This document shows, in pieces, positions 61,301-64,000 of a DNA stretch of 64,000 nt. This stretch comes from Agriotes lineatus (taxonomy: Eukaryota; Arthropoda; Insecta; Coleoptera; Elateridae): NCBI GenBank assembly GCA_940337035.1, contig OW679195.1, forward strand, positions 178,780,015 through 178,844,014, in the 5' to 3' direction. The notes beneath the pieces are model-generated. The model did not search any database. It had not been told where the DNA came from and saw nothing but the letters and a program-made list of their open reading frames with translations. Both the position numbers and the translations under genes were made by a program. How positions within the stretch are numbered: the first letter of the stretch is position 1; every line of letters starts with the position of its first letter.

Positions 61301-64000
61301 AATGTACAATTGTCAAGTTTCCACAAGAACCAAAATGCCATAATGATCATTAATATAGGTAGTAGTCGAAGCACATGTTAAAAGTGAGGTTAAAATTTTA
61401 AACGTTGAAGACGAGATAGAAAATGTATTAAAAACGTATTAAAAACACACCGCATGGAGAAGTAACTAATTAACCAGCAAACTACGTTGTAGAGATCGTT
61501 TTACTGGTTAATACATTTAATTAATTAAACATCTGAAGAAAAGTTAAGGAATAATACATTTTCTATCTCGTCTTCAATGTATAAAATTGTAACCTCACTT
61601 TTAACATGTGCTTCGACTACTACCTATATTAATGATCATTATGGCCTGAGGATAAAACCAGTTTCATTTCGAAACATGTCGCCACCCATAATTTTACAAT
61701 AAATGTTCGTGGAGAAGACTATTTAGTTTTATTGCTTCATATCAAGGCATCTCCGCTAAAAGCATGACGGATCACCTTTCTGTTTTTTTGTTCTTTATCG
61801 TCAGATGGTGCAAGAAACCCGATGTCGTACTCATGACTACCCCTTCCCATTTCGTCGAAAAAAAAATGAGAATGGTTAACACACTGTAATGTAGAGTGAT
61901 CGAAAAAATATCTGGTCAAATGGCCTGTTATTTGTGTAAAACAAACAAAGGCACGCTATAGCTTCATTCAGAAAATGTAGGTCAAAAAACTACAAAATGT
62001 TTTCAATAATATTGTCAAGCTTCTGTCAAGAATAAATTTGAGTTTATGTGAGGTGACTTCCTGGTGAATTCCAAGGCATACTTCAAGGAGACATTTTTTC
62101 AATCAGTTACATTATCAGTTAGGGGCAAGTGCTTTTGTTTGTATATATGTTACGGTAAATGTGATTAATTTGGTGATAATGTATAATTGCCGGTTATTAT
62201 ATAAGTATAATCAACACAAAATTTGATAAATGTGATAAATTACTGAATATTTATCAAATCAACCGGCGAGTTTATATAATTCCCAAGTCATAATGGCGAA
62301 TGTGATAAAAGTCCATAATTTTACCAAAATTCTCTTGCTTCCTAGAGGTCAGAAATATCAGCGATGTGTTTGCAAGGGACAATGCAAGTCTGATAAGTGC
62401 AAATGAAAAAAATCTGGCAAACAAACTTTGTAATTCTAAATGTCATAACAGTCTAACATGTCTAAATAAATAAACTTAAAATATTTAATAACTTGTAGTA
62501 GTACCTAGTAATAAACGTGGAAAAATGTTTTTTTCTCTAGAGCATGGGTTTAGTTTGTTTTTGATATGTAACTGTTTTGTATAAATTCTAATAATAAAAT
62601 TATTTTCTCTACTTAGGGCTTCCATTTGACAAGAGATGTCAGTCCCTTATTTAAATTTCGTTCAGGCTACATCCATGTGACTTAAAATAACCATTTATTG
62701 AATTATTAATTGTAAATTAAAAAATATTGTTATTGGCAGCCTCTTGCGCCATAGTGTCCAACAAAAAACTATCCTTCTTACTAGTAACTACTCAAAAAAC
62801 TGTGCTGTATTCTACAGGCTCAATCAGTCAAGATATTTATTGCATTCGCCATTACGAGTTGGGAATTATATAAAGTCGCCAGTTAATTTGATAAATATTC
62901 GATAATTTATCACATTTACCAAATTTAGTGGTGATTATACAGATTGTCCGAAATCCGATTTGAACATAGGAAATTGATGAGTGCGACAAGGAAGACATAA
63001 ACAAAATGGGTAGCAGGACAAAGATAGAATGTAATCATGGCTAGGTACATTTATAAACTAAAATTAAGTCAATGAAACAAACAAAACTTCTGTCAAATAT
63101 TTTATCTGTCATTAAAGGAGTATAAAGTGAAGTTTAAATAATTAAAATAATTATGGGAATAGTGAACAATAGCATATTTAAACCTCACCTTATACTCTTA
63201 ATGACACATAAAATATTTGACAAAAGTTTTGTTTGTTTCATTGACTTAATTTTAGTTTAAAAATGTACCTAGCCATGATTACATTCTATCTTTGTCTTGC
63301 TGCTCATTTGGTTTATGTCTTCCTTGTCGCACTCATTAATTTCCTATGTTCAAAACGGATTTCGGACAATCTGTATATAATAACCGGCAACTATACAAAA
63401 TCACCAGTTTATTACATTTACCGTAACATATACAATGCATACTGGTTGAATTCACCTAACAAGAATACAAAAACGTCTTTTCATTTTTTGCAGTACCGAA
63501 GAACAAGCGAAGACCTGAAGAGCTACAGAGATGAGCAGCTGGACAGGCCCTTCAGGAAGCATGCGGATTCCGAAAGCAGTGTCACAAGCCTTCGAAACAC
63601 CAAAGTTGCCTCCAAACCGTTGTCACACTACTCGCCCCCCGTGTCCCGTAGGGCCCCCTACTCCTTCAACATCCCTTCCACTTCCATGTTTGCCAACCCA
63701 TCCACTAGGTACAGCCCCTCGTACTACGATAACTATAGGCAGGACGGCTTCACGCGGAGGAATTTTTTCAGTCGGTCGGAATCGATGAATCGCGACGAGC
63801 CTCGCAGCCGCTCCAACTCCTTCAACCGCTACGAGAACACCCTCAACCGGCACGAGTCGCTGAGTAGGATAGACGCGCTACAGCGGCAGGAATCCTTGAG
63901 CCGCATGGACGCGCTAAGCATCAAGGATAGTCTTAGTAGGGTCCCTCGTAGGCACAGCGCAACGCAACAAGATCTCAGCTTGATGCGGCGGAGCCCTAAG
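27303..64000 (+). CDS. CSPP1: CSPP1-like centrosome/spindle protein gene (nine exons, 3' end beyond window)
   Basis: Nine exons join in frame: 27303-27407, 28484-28612, 29168-29284, 29377-29541, 45245-45364, 45416-45626, 45676-45749, 46809-47018 and 63494 to beyond 64000. All junctions are phase 0 except 45626/45676 (phase 1). The joined frame gives 546 codons without a stop. Seen: an N-terminal acidic helix, the motif LGLGEYEQRR...ADYKEHISR (about residues 146-172), a charged coiled coil (about 308-377) and a Ser/Arg-rich tail. Known of the family: CSPP1 is a microtubule-binding centrosome, spindle and cilium protein with an LG-x-YE...QDYRR motif near its N terminus followed by coiled coils. 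Assignment to CSPP1 is inference from that motif and layout; another coiled-coil protein is possible. Extra exons may be missed in the 15.7-kb intron (29542-45244) and the 16.5-kb intron (47019-63493). Confidence 0.6.
28484..28612 (+). CDS. CSPP1: Host gene exon 2
   Basis: Acceptor TGTTTCCATAG and donor CGCCAG/GTGAGC enclose 43 codons in phase 0. The peptide starts HGGLGDDHSPGL, carries a short alanine run, then a KSDDKNKELPQ acidic/basic stretch. The AG sits directly after an in-frame TAG, and the other two frames of the exon are closed. The exon is GC-richer than the surrounding intron. Confidence 0.6.
29168..29284 (+). CDS. CSPP1: Host gene exon 3
   Basis: Acceptor TTATTTTCTAG and donor CGATCG/GTAAGC enclose 39 codons in phase 0, starting NFPLVERLDLSS and ending NPFPFRS. 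It joins exon 4 across a 92-bp intron without a frame change. No recognised domain. Confidence 0.65.
29377..29541 (+). CDS. CSPP1: Host gene exon 4, CSPP1-like motif
   Basis: Acceptor CTATGTGGCAG and donor TCGAGG/GTAATT enclose 55 codons in phase 0. The peptide holds LGLGEYEQRRQFISKQR and then ADYKEHISR. The same spacing of LG, YE, basic residues and DY occurs near the N terminus of CSPP1, which is the main basis for the family call. The next intron is 15.7 kb and full of transposon remains. Confidence 0.75.
29542..30120. other. Start of intron 4, no recognised features
   Basis: About 580 bp of AT-rich intron sequence downstream of exon 4. I see no repeat or open frame worth naming. Confidence 0.6.
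30120..30840 (+). pseudogene. LINE reverse-transcriptase C-terminal remnant (RTE-like)
   Basis: In broken + strand frames I read KPEAVVRYNHLGATIMIDG, then FIKIQRLKWFA and DEGRPRNRWRDAVMQDAKTM. This order (YLGA...DG, IKxQRLxWxGH, GRPRxRWxD) is characteristic of the end of RTE/CR1-type LINE ORF2. Several stops and frame changes make it dead. A small palindromic MITE (30,844-31,020) lies at its end. Confidence 0.7.
30844..31020. mobile_element. Palindromic MITE
   Basis: Arms of about 65 bp: GTCTTATAAAGGCCACTAAT on the left and its inverse ending at 31020, almost perfect, with a 45-bp loop. It sits at the end of a LINE remnant. Confidence 0.8.
31170..32306 (+). pseudogene. LINE reverse-transcriptase remnant (RTE-like)
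   Basis: From about 31,815 the + strand reads DEREKEAILTLEEVVKKT, then LPNGWENCNNPLHKKETKC, NYRGITLLN and, after frame changes, VLANVLDKRLQ...GDYQGGFR. These are the early reverse-transcriptase blocks of RTE/Jockey-type LINEs. Stops and shifts are frequent. Upstream (31,185-31,427) there is an open, charged frame of unknown nature that may belong to it. It is interrupted at about 31,558-31,810 by another repeat and cut at the right by a MITE at 32,309. Confidence 0.65.
31558..31810 (+). repeat. Dispersed repeat with ACTTCCTTTTAC ends, copy 1
   Basis: Begins CTTCCTTTTACGATAAAGG and continues with TCACCCCAAAAATTC, then GGTCTGTCTGTGTGTCTG. The same sequence, inverted, is found at about 54,226-54,475 and 55,160-55,441. 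Non-coding dispersed family of unknown class. Confidence 0.75.
32309..33294. mobile_element. Palindromic MITE with TA duplication, split by a hAT element
   Basis: Ends are CCGGGTGTCTTAAAATGAAA and its inverse, flanked by TA on both sides (32307-32308, 33295-33296). Arms are more than 100 bp. Without the 702-bp insertion at 32424-33125 and its 8-bp duplication the element is 276 bp. The centre contains AAAACCTAACCTACTAACC, shared with two other palindromic elements in this window. Confidence 0.85.
32424..33125. mobile_element. hAT-type non-autonomous element nested in a MITE
   Basis: Terminal repeats TAGGGATGTCG and its inverse CGACATCCCTA are flanked by a perfect 8-bp duplication, GTAAGTAG (32416-32423 and 33126-33133). 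Subterminal regions on both sides are packed with GGGTACCCGGGTACCCGGG motifs, possible transposase binding sites. No transposase is present. Confidence 0.9.
33385..33566 (-). pseudogene. Tc1/mariner-type transposase fragment (catalytic part)
   Basis: The minus strand gives TVFSDEPTFSTNGVV, RYWAERNNH and, after a stop, VNVWALLCTMGLLGSIF. The FSDE aspartate is the first catalytic residue in this family and the VNVWxxxxxxGxxGxxF block follows it in intact enzymes. Only about 60 residues remain. Confidence 0.65.
33567..34179. other. AT-rich intron segment
   Basis: No recognised element. A GAT microsatellite lies at about 33,982-34,000. Confidence 0.5.
34180..34345 (-). pseudogene. LINE endonuclease-domain fragment
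   Basis: The minus strand reads FIICLSETHITNDFTSNEI, then AGYNPI and TGGTLIYVKK. The LSETH and GG-x-LIYVK blocks are hallmarks of the apurinic-type endonuclease of LINE ORF2. Its upstream side is joined to a mariner terminal repeat at about 34,338. Confidence 0.75.
34338..34909 (-). mobile_element. Deleted Tc1/mariner-type element with N-terminal transposase fragment
   Basis: The left terminal repeat GGGTGCCCCAATAAGAGTGG (34,425) matches the inverse of the right end, CCACTTTTGTTGGGACACCC (34,891-34,910). Between them the minus strand codes for about 125 residues with YFKNGESLTVTICKLRP, then RIIRKFKETGSITD and SAQELNISRSTMQCILTKDL. These are the paired helix-turn-helix DNA-binding domains of a mariner-like transposase. 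The catalytic part is missing. The left end is duplicated in tandem (86-bp period, 34,325 and 34,411). Confidence 0.75.
34910..35169. other. AT-rich intron segment
   Basis: No feature recognised between the mariner remnant and the next palindromic element. Confidence 0.5.
35170..35361. mobile_element. Palindromic MITE with TTAGG-like core
   Basis: CTTAGGTTGGCACTGTTAAT and its inverse ending CCAACCTAAG mark near-perfect arms of about 85 bp. The inner part holds CGAGGTTAGCAGGTTAGG and the inverse CCTAACCTGCTAACCTCG. The inner ~110 bp is shared with the elements at 32,309 and 47,241 although the outer ends differ. Confidence 0.8.
35362..36160. other. Intron DNA, possible LINE 5' untranslated region
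   Basis: AT-rich with no recognised gene. The stretch CGAGTACCATAAATTCAGAA at 36,017 has a near copy (CGAGTACCATAAATCCAGAA) at about 38,349, one on each side of the LINE at 36,162-38,320. The nature of this pair is unclear. Confidence 0.4.
36207..36782 (+). CDS. LINE ORF1 protein (coiled coil plus RRM-like)
   Basis: First ATG at 36207, in a frame open from 36162. It encodes about 191 residues. Residues 1-80 form a charged coiled coil (repeated E, K, Q heptads). Then KRNNIIIKGV marks the start of an RRM-like fold and KKAWRLTNKSNMAMVVVEM its end. A C-terminal part has IEHDLTKEQRDVQFEIRR. This order is that of ORF1 proteins of L1/RTE-like LINEs, which bind the element RNA. The frame is intact, but the downstream ORF2 is broken, so it is part of a dead copy. 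Confidence 0.75.
   Translation: MQEAAVKQSREEMREQEGNMEEIQKMVQTLQSVIREIKTELKIKKDKREAEWKKLNKRMEALESRMEKQEREKKRNNIIIKGVSVKKGEEVQEVEKFLENELNINIKVKKAWRLTNKSNMAMVVVEMNSFDDKKKVLKQKSKLRGKPVYIEHDLTKEQRDVQFEIRRIAKVEKARNAYRNLFVKRGVVPKN
36940..38320 (+). pseudogene. LINE ORF2 remnant (endonuclease, most of the RT deleted)
   Basis: The + strand reads WKIATWNIRGISYKDK at 36,949, LIGDINARIGDA near 37,160-37,200, then DSNLIVTNSLFQHKKIHAYT, and GIRVRRGYEISSNRYL with WWTEEL by 37,710. These are the blocks of a LINE endonuclease and the linker to the reverse transcriptase. The RT core is missing. LRWVGHLHRMDNNRLTKMW at about 38,115 is the usual end of ORF2. Multiple frame changes show it is inactive. Confidence 0.75.
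38390..38957. other. Intron DNA, no recognised features
   Basis: AT-rich sequence between a LINE remnant and a PIF-like MITE. Nothing identifiable. Confidence 0.5.
38961..39443. mobile_element. PIF/Harbinger-like MITE, TAA duplication
   Basis: Ends are AGCCTGTATGACACGATGC and the inverse GCTTCGTGTCATACAGGCT, flanked by TAA on both sides (38958-38960, 39444-39446). A 3-bp TAA/TTA target duplication fits the PIF/Harbinger group. Second and third copies lie in the arms of the large inverted repeat (about 51,034-51,535 and 56,647-57,146). The open frames inside are not genes. Confidence 0.75.
39591..41179 (-). mobile_element. Mariner element with both terminal repeats
   Basis: The left end ACGAGGGTCAAGCTATAATT and the right end, inverse of TGCGAGGGTCAAGCTGCAAT, are matching terminal repeats with a transposase gene in minus orientation between them. 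At about 1.59 kb it is longer than the usual 1.3 kb of mariner. The extra length lies in about 40,700-41,150 between the transposase start and the right end. The TA duplication is not clear. Confidence 0.85.
39598..40680 (-). pseudogene. Mariner transposase, frameshifted
   Basis: The C-terminal 230 residues are open from 40,290 down to 39,598. Visible are GDETHI (first catalytic Asp), MLHHDYASSHTA (second Asp; the usual Asn is Tyr here) and PPYSPDLAMCDFWL (third Asp, DD34D spacing). The N-terminal helix-turn-helix part is in other frames at 40,541-40,323 (IYRWYKEFQSG) and about 40,620 (HHNILRFQKG). At least two frame changes separate them, so no full enzyme is made. It resembles the SETMAR/irritans-type mariner group. 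Confidence 0.85.
41180..41440. other. AT-rich intron segment
   Basis: No feature recognised. Confidence 0.5.
41455..41900. repeat. Minisatellite, ~50-bp unit, about nine copies
   Basis: TATTTTAGGTTATTTTTCTG recurs at about 41461, 41508, 41560, 41608, 41656, 41706, 41757, 41808 and 41859, spaced 47-54 bp, with GTCGAAAATGAC between. Copies are diverged, so the array is not young. Confidence 0.85.
42049..43258. mobile_element. Non-autonomous element with ~300-bp terminal inverted repeats, TTA duplication
   Basis: Ends are TAGTCCGGGAGCCAG and its inverse, flanked by TTA (42046-42048, 43259-43261). The inverted arms extend about 300 bp on each side (42,049-42,350 and 42,955-43,258) and include CCAGCTGGCGCA and the CCCCAGCTTTTCATGTAAAG stretch. 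The interior holds a further small foldback at 42,766-42,866. There is no transposase. The 3-bp duplication fits PIF/Harbinger. Confidence 0.8.
42766..42866. repeat. Small foldback nested in the 42,049 element
   Basis: GGGAAAAGTGTCCAGCTGAT on the left and its inverse ATCAGCTGGGCACTTTTCCC on the right enclose a 45-bp GC-richer loop with further short repeats of GCGC and GATGCG type. Possibly an independent short MITE. Confidence 0.65.
43262..43892. other. Intron DNA with ATGCATAT-type words
   Basis: Mostly featureless. At 43,680-43,790 and again at 44,270-44,420 ATGCATAT/ATATGCAAA words are over-represented, which suggests an old transposon end. No class can be given. Confidence 0.35.
43893..44086. 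mobile_element. Short palindromic MITE
   Basis: TTTGACTATATAAACATAGA and its inverse form 28-bp terminal repeats, 194 bp in total. The interior repeats TTGGCxGA-like words. No clear target duplication. Confidence 0.7.
44493..44583. repeat. Small inverted repeat
   Basis: GGGCCTTTACTGCCTCGCCAG pairs with CTGGCTCGGCTGTAAAGGC across a GC-rich loop containing CTCGCTCTTCGAGCTCG. Likely the remnant of a short MITE. Confidence 0.6.
44610..44830 (-). pseudogene. LINE reverse-transcriptase C-terminal fragment
   Basis: The minus strand reads TKIKFYQVMAAVPALLYGSE, a stop, TLTQ, a second stop, and SAEMKFLSYVAGYTLLYYKR. The VPxLLYGSE, AEMKFLRxVAGYT and KRxEDI blocks are characteristic of the end of RTE-type LINE ORF2. 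Two stops show it is dead. Confidence 0.75.
44831..45244. other. End of intron 4
   Basis: No recognisable element. The last 20 bp hold a pyrimidine tract and the AG of exon 5. Confidence 0.5.
45245..45364 (+). CDS. CSPP1: Host gene exon 5
   Basis: Acceptor TTATGTCTTCCAG and donor AAACTC/GTAAGT enclose 40 codons in phase 0: KHDIIKNKVNNFF then a charged stretch with a single Cys and AVQTDIQNIHNKL. It is separated from exon 6 by a 51-bp intron. No domain is recognised; the end has helix-forming character. Confidence 0.6.
45416..45626 (+). CDS. CSPP1: Host gene exon 6
   Basis: Acceptor CCCCACTCTTCAG. The exon codes for 70 codons plus one base, from VQYELHSQNPPEKELSPQ to RRTETPR. The segment is rich in Ser, Pro and Arg, likely disordered. 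I end it at CTCGAG/GTAGCT because the frame runs into TGA at 45665. This gives a 49-bp intron and a good frame in exon 7. The other GT at 45648 would leave a 28-bp intron, too short. Confidence 0.6.
45676..45749 (+). CDS. CSPP1: Host gene exon 7
   Basis: Acceptor GTGACATTCCAG and donor GAGAAG/GTATGA. With the split codon from exon 6 the peptide reads DLHHSYVPSILDGFSYQDR and ends AEFLEK. It precedes the coiled coil of exon 8. The reading frame depends on the 49-bp intron choice; the alternative frame here gives a less protein-like peptide. Confidence 0.55.
45909..46740. mobile_element. Pogo/Tigger-like non-autonomous element, TA duplication
   Basis: The left end CAGTCGAACTTCCATATATC and the right end, inverse of CCGTCAAACTTCATATATCG, are flanked by TA (45907-45908, 46741-46742). 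Subterminal CTTCGATATATAGAG and CTTCGATATACGGAG words on both sides support the pairing. The CAGTxxAACxTCxATAT end is typical of pogo/Tigger elements. The 832-bp interior shows no transposase. It lies in the 1.06-kb intron between exons 7 and 8 and makes up most of it. Confidence 0.8.
46809..47018 (+). CDS. CSPP1: Host gene exon 8, coiled coil
   Basis: 70 codons with REAYQSELRQQIEEKRR followed by repeated E, R and Q heptads: a clear highly charged coiled coil, as in the coiled-coil part of CSPP1. Donor CAGTTG/GTATGT. The phase-0 acceptor is TAG at 46806-46808, itself an in-frame stop upstream. A stronger-looking acceptor, TTTCTAG at about 46819, would need phase 1 and does not fit exon 7, so the exact start is uncertain by about 10 bp. 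Confidence 0.7.
47098..48015. mobile_element. Composite of nested foldback elements
   Basis: The outermost pair is ATAATATCAGCGTATATACA (47,103) and its inverse at about 47,990-48,013. A second pair, CATCAAACAAGTAGAGACAC, has its inverse ending at about 47,782. A third, AATCATTGAAAATGAAC at about 47,801, has its inverse at about 47,965. The MITE at 47,241-47,610 is inside the second pair. Three or more elements have accumulated here. Confidence 0.65.
47241..47610. mobile_element. Palindromic MITE with TA duplication and TTAGG-like core
   Basis: Ends are CAGTGCCTTTATATATACAG and the inverse CTGTCTATATAAAGGCACTG, flanked by TA. CTACCAATTA is present on both sides outside the TA. The centre holds AAAACCTAACCTACTAACC and CGAATTTGACATAGACTG, shared with the elements at 32,309 and 35,170. 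Confidence 0.8.
48181..48402. mobile_element. MITE with TA duplication
   Basis: CAGTTTATGGCAGGCAGCTA and the inverse TAGCCTGCCGCATTCTG are about 34-bp terminal repeats, flanked by TA (48179-48180, 48403-48404). The interior is AT-rich and partly symmetrical. Confidence 0.75.
48415..48905 (-). pseudogene. LINE ORF2 3' end (RTE/BovB-like)
   Basis: The minus strand from 48,897 reads GKVYDSCILPVMTYGLETMT, then LRITQRAMERSMLGISRRNR and NKTKVTDIMQHFARLK, and in a shifted frame MSWIGHVARKNSEQWSNR with WRPRAYKR and EAYVQQWTDQG. This order is characteristic of the C-terminal end of RTE/BovB-type ORF2. One or more frame changes are present. It is 5'-truncated, as usual for LINE copies. Confidence 0.8.
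48906..49896. other. Intron DNA flanking the large inverted repeat
   Basis: Mostly featureless AT-rich sequence. At 49,028-49,064 TAGCTCAAATTCGG and GAGTTCAAACC resemble polymerase III A and B boxes, but the spacing is too short for an intact tRNA-derived SINE. From 49,660 to 49,890 the sequence is GC-richer and unassigned. Confidence 0.4.
49897..50350. repeat. Hairpin-unit minisatellite, left cap
   Basis: About eight units of 47 or about 63 bp. Each holds ACTGGTCTAA, a 5-7-bp gap and TTAGACCAGT, then TTACACTTTTG and a variable dinucleotide before TTCTTAAA. Each unit can therefore form its own stem. Some units carry an extra ACTGGTCTAACTTAAA. Confidence 0.9.
51034..51535. mobile_element. PIF-like MITE copy captured in the left arm
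   Basis: TCCTGTATGACATGACGCTA and the following sequence match the 38,961 element through TTCTGTATGCAACGGTG. The right terminal repeat is lost after ATATTTTTATGACAAG. The inverse copy in the right arm (56,647-57,146) is broken at the same point, so capture preceded arm duplication. Confidence 0.75.
51957..52190. repeat. Foldback nested in the left arm
   Basis: TAACGTATGTCCCATCTGTT and its inverse, AACTTATGGGACATACGTTA, end about 230 bp apart. A mirrored copy is in the right arm (about 56,000-56,232). Probably an older MITE. Confidence 0.65.
52362..52709 (-). other. 115-codon open frame in the arm, probably not a gene
   Basis: An open minus-strand frame of unknown product, containing SALRASGLYSAAGENS. 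In the right arm the corresponding frame stops after SALRASGL because of one extra base. The two copies are nearly identical in DNA but not in reading frame, so I do not regard it as coding. Confidence 0.35.
53719..53803 (+). repeat. tRNA-derived SINE head, candidate
   Basis: TGGCCTAGCGG (53726-53736) fits the A box and GGTTCAAATCC (53777-53787) fits the B box of polymerase III promoters, 40 bp apart, as in tRNA genes. The acceptor stem does not pair, so it is not a functional tRNA. Confidence 0.45.
54226..54475 (-). repeat. ACTTCCTTTTAC dispersed repeat, copy 2
   Basis: Inverse orientation to the copy at 31,558. It ends GTAAAAGGAAGT at about 54,463-54,474 and holds CAGACAGACAGACCAATGAA. Homologous flanking words (CACAAGAGTAAACACC) precede both this and the 55,160 copy, so the repeat unit is longer than the shared core. 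Confidence 0.75.
54766..55441 (-). mobile_element. ACTTCC-family element inserted in the right arm
   Basis: The right arm is interrupted relative to the left arm exactly here. The inserted DNA has ACTTCCTTTTACAGTGA near its left end (54,786) and GTAAAAGGAAGT at its right end (to 55,441), i.e. short inverted ends. It contains a CAGA microsatellite (about 55,281-55,322). Its absence from the left arm shows it entered after the arms were formed. Superfamily unknown. Confidence 0.7.
56647..57146. mobile_element. PIF-like MITE copy captured in the right arm
   Basis: Mirror image of 51,034-51,535, ending TAGCGTCGTGTCATACAGGA. It lacks about 12 bp present in the left copy near 56,765. Confidence 0.75.
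57826..58500. repeat. Hairpin-unit minisatellite, right cap
   Basis: Inverse of the left cap. About twelve units with AAGAACxCAAAAGTGTAAAC, against eight on the left. The variant dinucleotides (AC, CT, AT, CG in place of x) recur in a mixed order, showing unit gain or loss since the arms diverged. Confidence 0.9.
58501..59099. other. Intron DNA beyond the large element
   Basis: GC-richer to about 58,680, then AT-rich. No identified gene or repeat. Confidence 0.5.
59100..59330 (-). pseudogene. LINE reverse-transcriptase fragment (RTE-like)
   Basis: The minus strand gives KQVTIDSEHIETVEEY, LGKQNQIAEINRRVRLSWAA and FSKLRDILKNKEVETIF in pieces. This HIETVEEYxYLG...EINRRIRLxWAAFGKL segment is typical of the late RT domain in RTE/BovB-type LINEs. 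A 23-bp word (TCTTCCACTGTTTCAATGTG plus 3 bp) is duplicated in tandem at about 59,239-59,284. Confidence 0.75.
59455..60131 (+). pseudogene. LINE ORF1 remnant with PHD-like zinc finger
   Basis: ATG at 59455 opens a frame with CSEAFEVDAK, a stop in place of a likely Trp, then ICCDSCRTPAHL and HFCEECRNAF: a Cys/His pattern like the PHD-type finger at the start of many insect LINE ORF1 proteins. Frame changes follow. The C-terminal 105 residues (59,814-60,131) are open and contain LKFGSKLRSSNYSIGNDLT and QQEAYKTAKKELEVKK, typical of ORF1 C-terminal domains. ORF2 follows directly. Confidence 0.7.
60148..60960 (+). pseudogene. LINE ORF2 endonuclease, split by a MITE
   Basis: YYHNVCGLRTKIPDL starts the endonuclease, followed by ILVESGLND. 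The MITE at 60,295-60,517 interrupts it. If the MITE and one TA are left out, the frame runs directly from ...QCDMY into NMFRCDRNVF, GGVLVYVRKF and FIIDGVYLPPSS. After a frame change near 60,793 GDYNQPDARWSND follows. The motif order is that of a Jockey/CR1-type endonuclease. The reverse transcriptase is missing. Confidence 0.8.
60295..60517. mobile_element. Mariner-type MITE inserted in LINE ORF2
   Basis: CAGTCGCGGAATTAAAAATC and the inverse GATTTTTAATTCCGCGACTG, flanked by TA (60293-60294, 60518-60519), 223 bp. The first eight bases match the 25,695 and 26,661 MITEs, but the rest of the end differs, so it is a sister family. Confidence 0.9.
60961..61336. other. Intron DNA, no recognised features
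   Basis: AT-rich sequence after the LINE remnant. Confidence 0.5.
61337..61645. mobile_element. Palindromic MITE
   Basis: GCCATAATGATCATTAATAT and its inverse at 61,626-61,645. Arms are about 110 bp and include GAAGCACATGTTAAAAGTGAG and GACGAGATAGAAAATGTATT. The loop carries TAACTAATTAACCAG-type symmetry. No target duplication seen. Confidence 0.8.
61646..62150. other. Intron DNA, no recognised features
   Basis: A 60-codon minus-strand frame at 61,737-61,919 has no recognisable product. Confidence 0.45.
62150..63432. mobile_element. Composite of three nested foldback elements
   Basis: Outer pair: TATGTTACGGTAAATGTGAT (62,153) and its inverse ending at about 63,430. Second pair: TGATAAATGTGATAAATTAC with TTATATAATTCCC (62,222-62,310) and its inverse (62,845-62,930). 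Third: the 434-bp palindrome at 62,940-63,373. Outer and second pair share TAAATGTGATxAATT, suggesting related families. The composite lies just upstream of exon 9. Confidence 0.75.
62940..63373. mobile_element. 434-bp palindromic MITE, TA duplication
   Basis: CAGATTGTCCGAAATCCGAT and its inverse with few changes, flanked by TA (62938-62939, 63374-63375). Arms of about 200 bp, including GAGTGCGACAAGGAAGACAT and AATCATGGCTAGGTACAT, are near-perfect complements. It could form one of the longest simple hairpins in the window. Confidence 0.85.
63494..64000 (+). CDS. CSPP1: Host gene exon 9 (continues past window)
   Basis: Acceptor CATTTTTTGCAG in phase 0, then 169 open codons to the window edge. 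The peptide starts YRRTSEDLKSYRDEQL and becomes rich in Ser, Arg, Tyr and Asn. It contains short internal repeats: RHESLSRIDAL, RQESLSRMDAL and IKDSLSRV. Likely a disordered region with many possible phosphorylation sites. The exon is clearly GC-richer than its surroundings. Open frames in other phases over this exon are by-products. Confidence 0.75.

Noticed and set aside
63531..63853. Open frames in other phases over exon 9
   Set aside because: By-products of a GC-rich, Ser/Arg-rich coding exon.

Overview
The window looks like AT-rich nuclear DNA from an insect. The evidence is a spliced gene with some introns of about 50 bp, decayed LINE families common in insects (RTE-like, Jockey/CR1-like), mariner, hAT and PIF-like elements, and many palindromic MITEs. 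A beetle would fit the very short introns, but the sequence does not settle the order. There is no prokaryotic operon, CRISPR array, rRNA or tRNA gene.

Region 1 (1-19,930) is one tandem satellite array on a single strand orientation: 73 complete monomers and one decaying partial monomer. There are two length classes, 262-265 bp and 272-276 bp. Parts are organised as an 816-bp trimeric higher-order repeat and parts as a 551-bp dimer. A longer block order (trimers, then 275-bp monomers, then one diagnostic monomer, then 264-bp monomers) recurs. The array is open to the left and decays at its right edge.

Region 2 (19,930-27,300) is transposon-rich DNA between the satellite and a gene. It holds a 994-bp hAT-type element with an 8-bp target duplication, a LINE RNase-H-like tail, and TA-flanked mariner-type MITEs.

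Region 3 (27,303 to beyond 64,000) is one host gene on the + strand, seen as nine coding exons that join in frame (546 codons, still open at the window edge). It resembles centrosome and spindle pole-associated protein 1 (CSPP1): an N-terminal LG-x-YE...DY motif, a charged coiled coil, and a Ser/Arg-rich tail. The first intron uses a GC donor, two introns are 49-51 bp, and two are about 16 kb and packed with transposons.

The large introns hold broken LINEs, one mariner with both terminal repeats, fragments of a second Tc1/mariner-type transposase, and many nested palindromic MITEs. The most unusual object is an 8.6-kb inverted-repeat structure (49.9-58.5 kb). Its two ~2.5-kb arms begin with a minisatellite built from a hairpin-forming unit, as in foldback-type elements. 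I recognise no intact transposase in the window; every mobile element here looks dead or non-autonomous.
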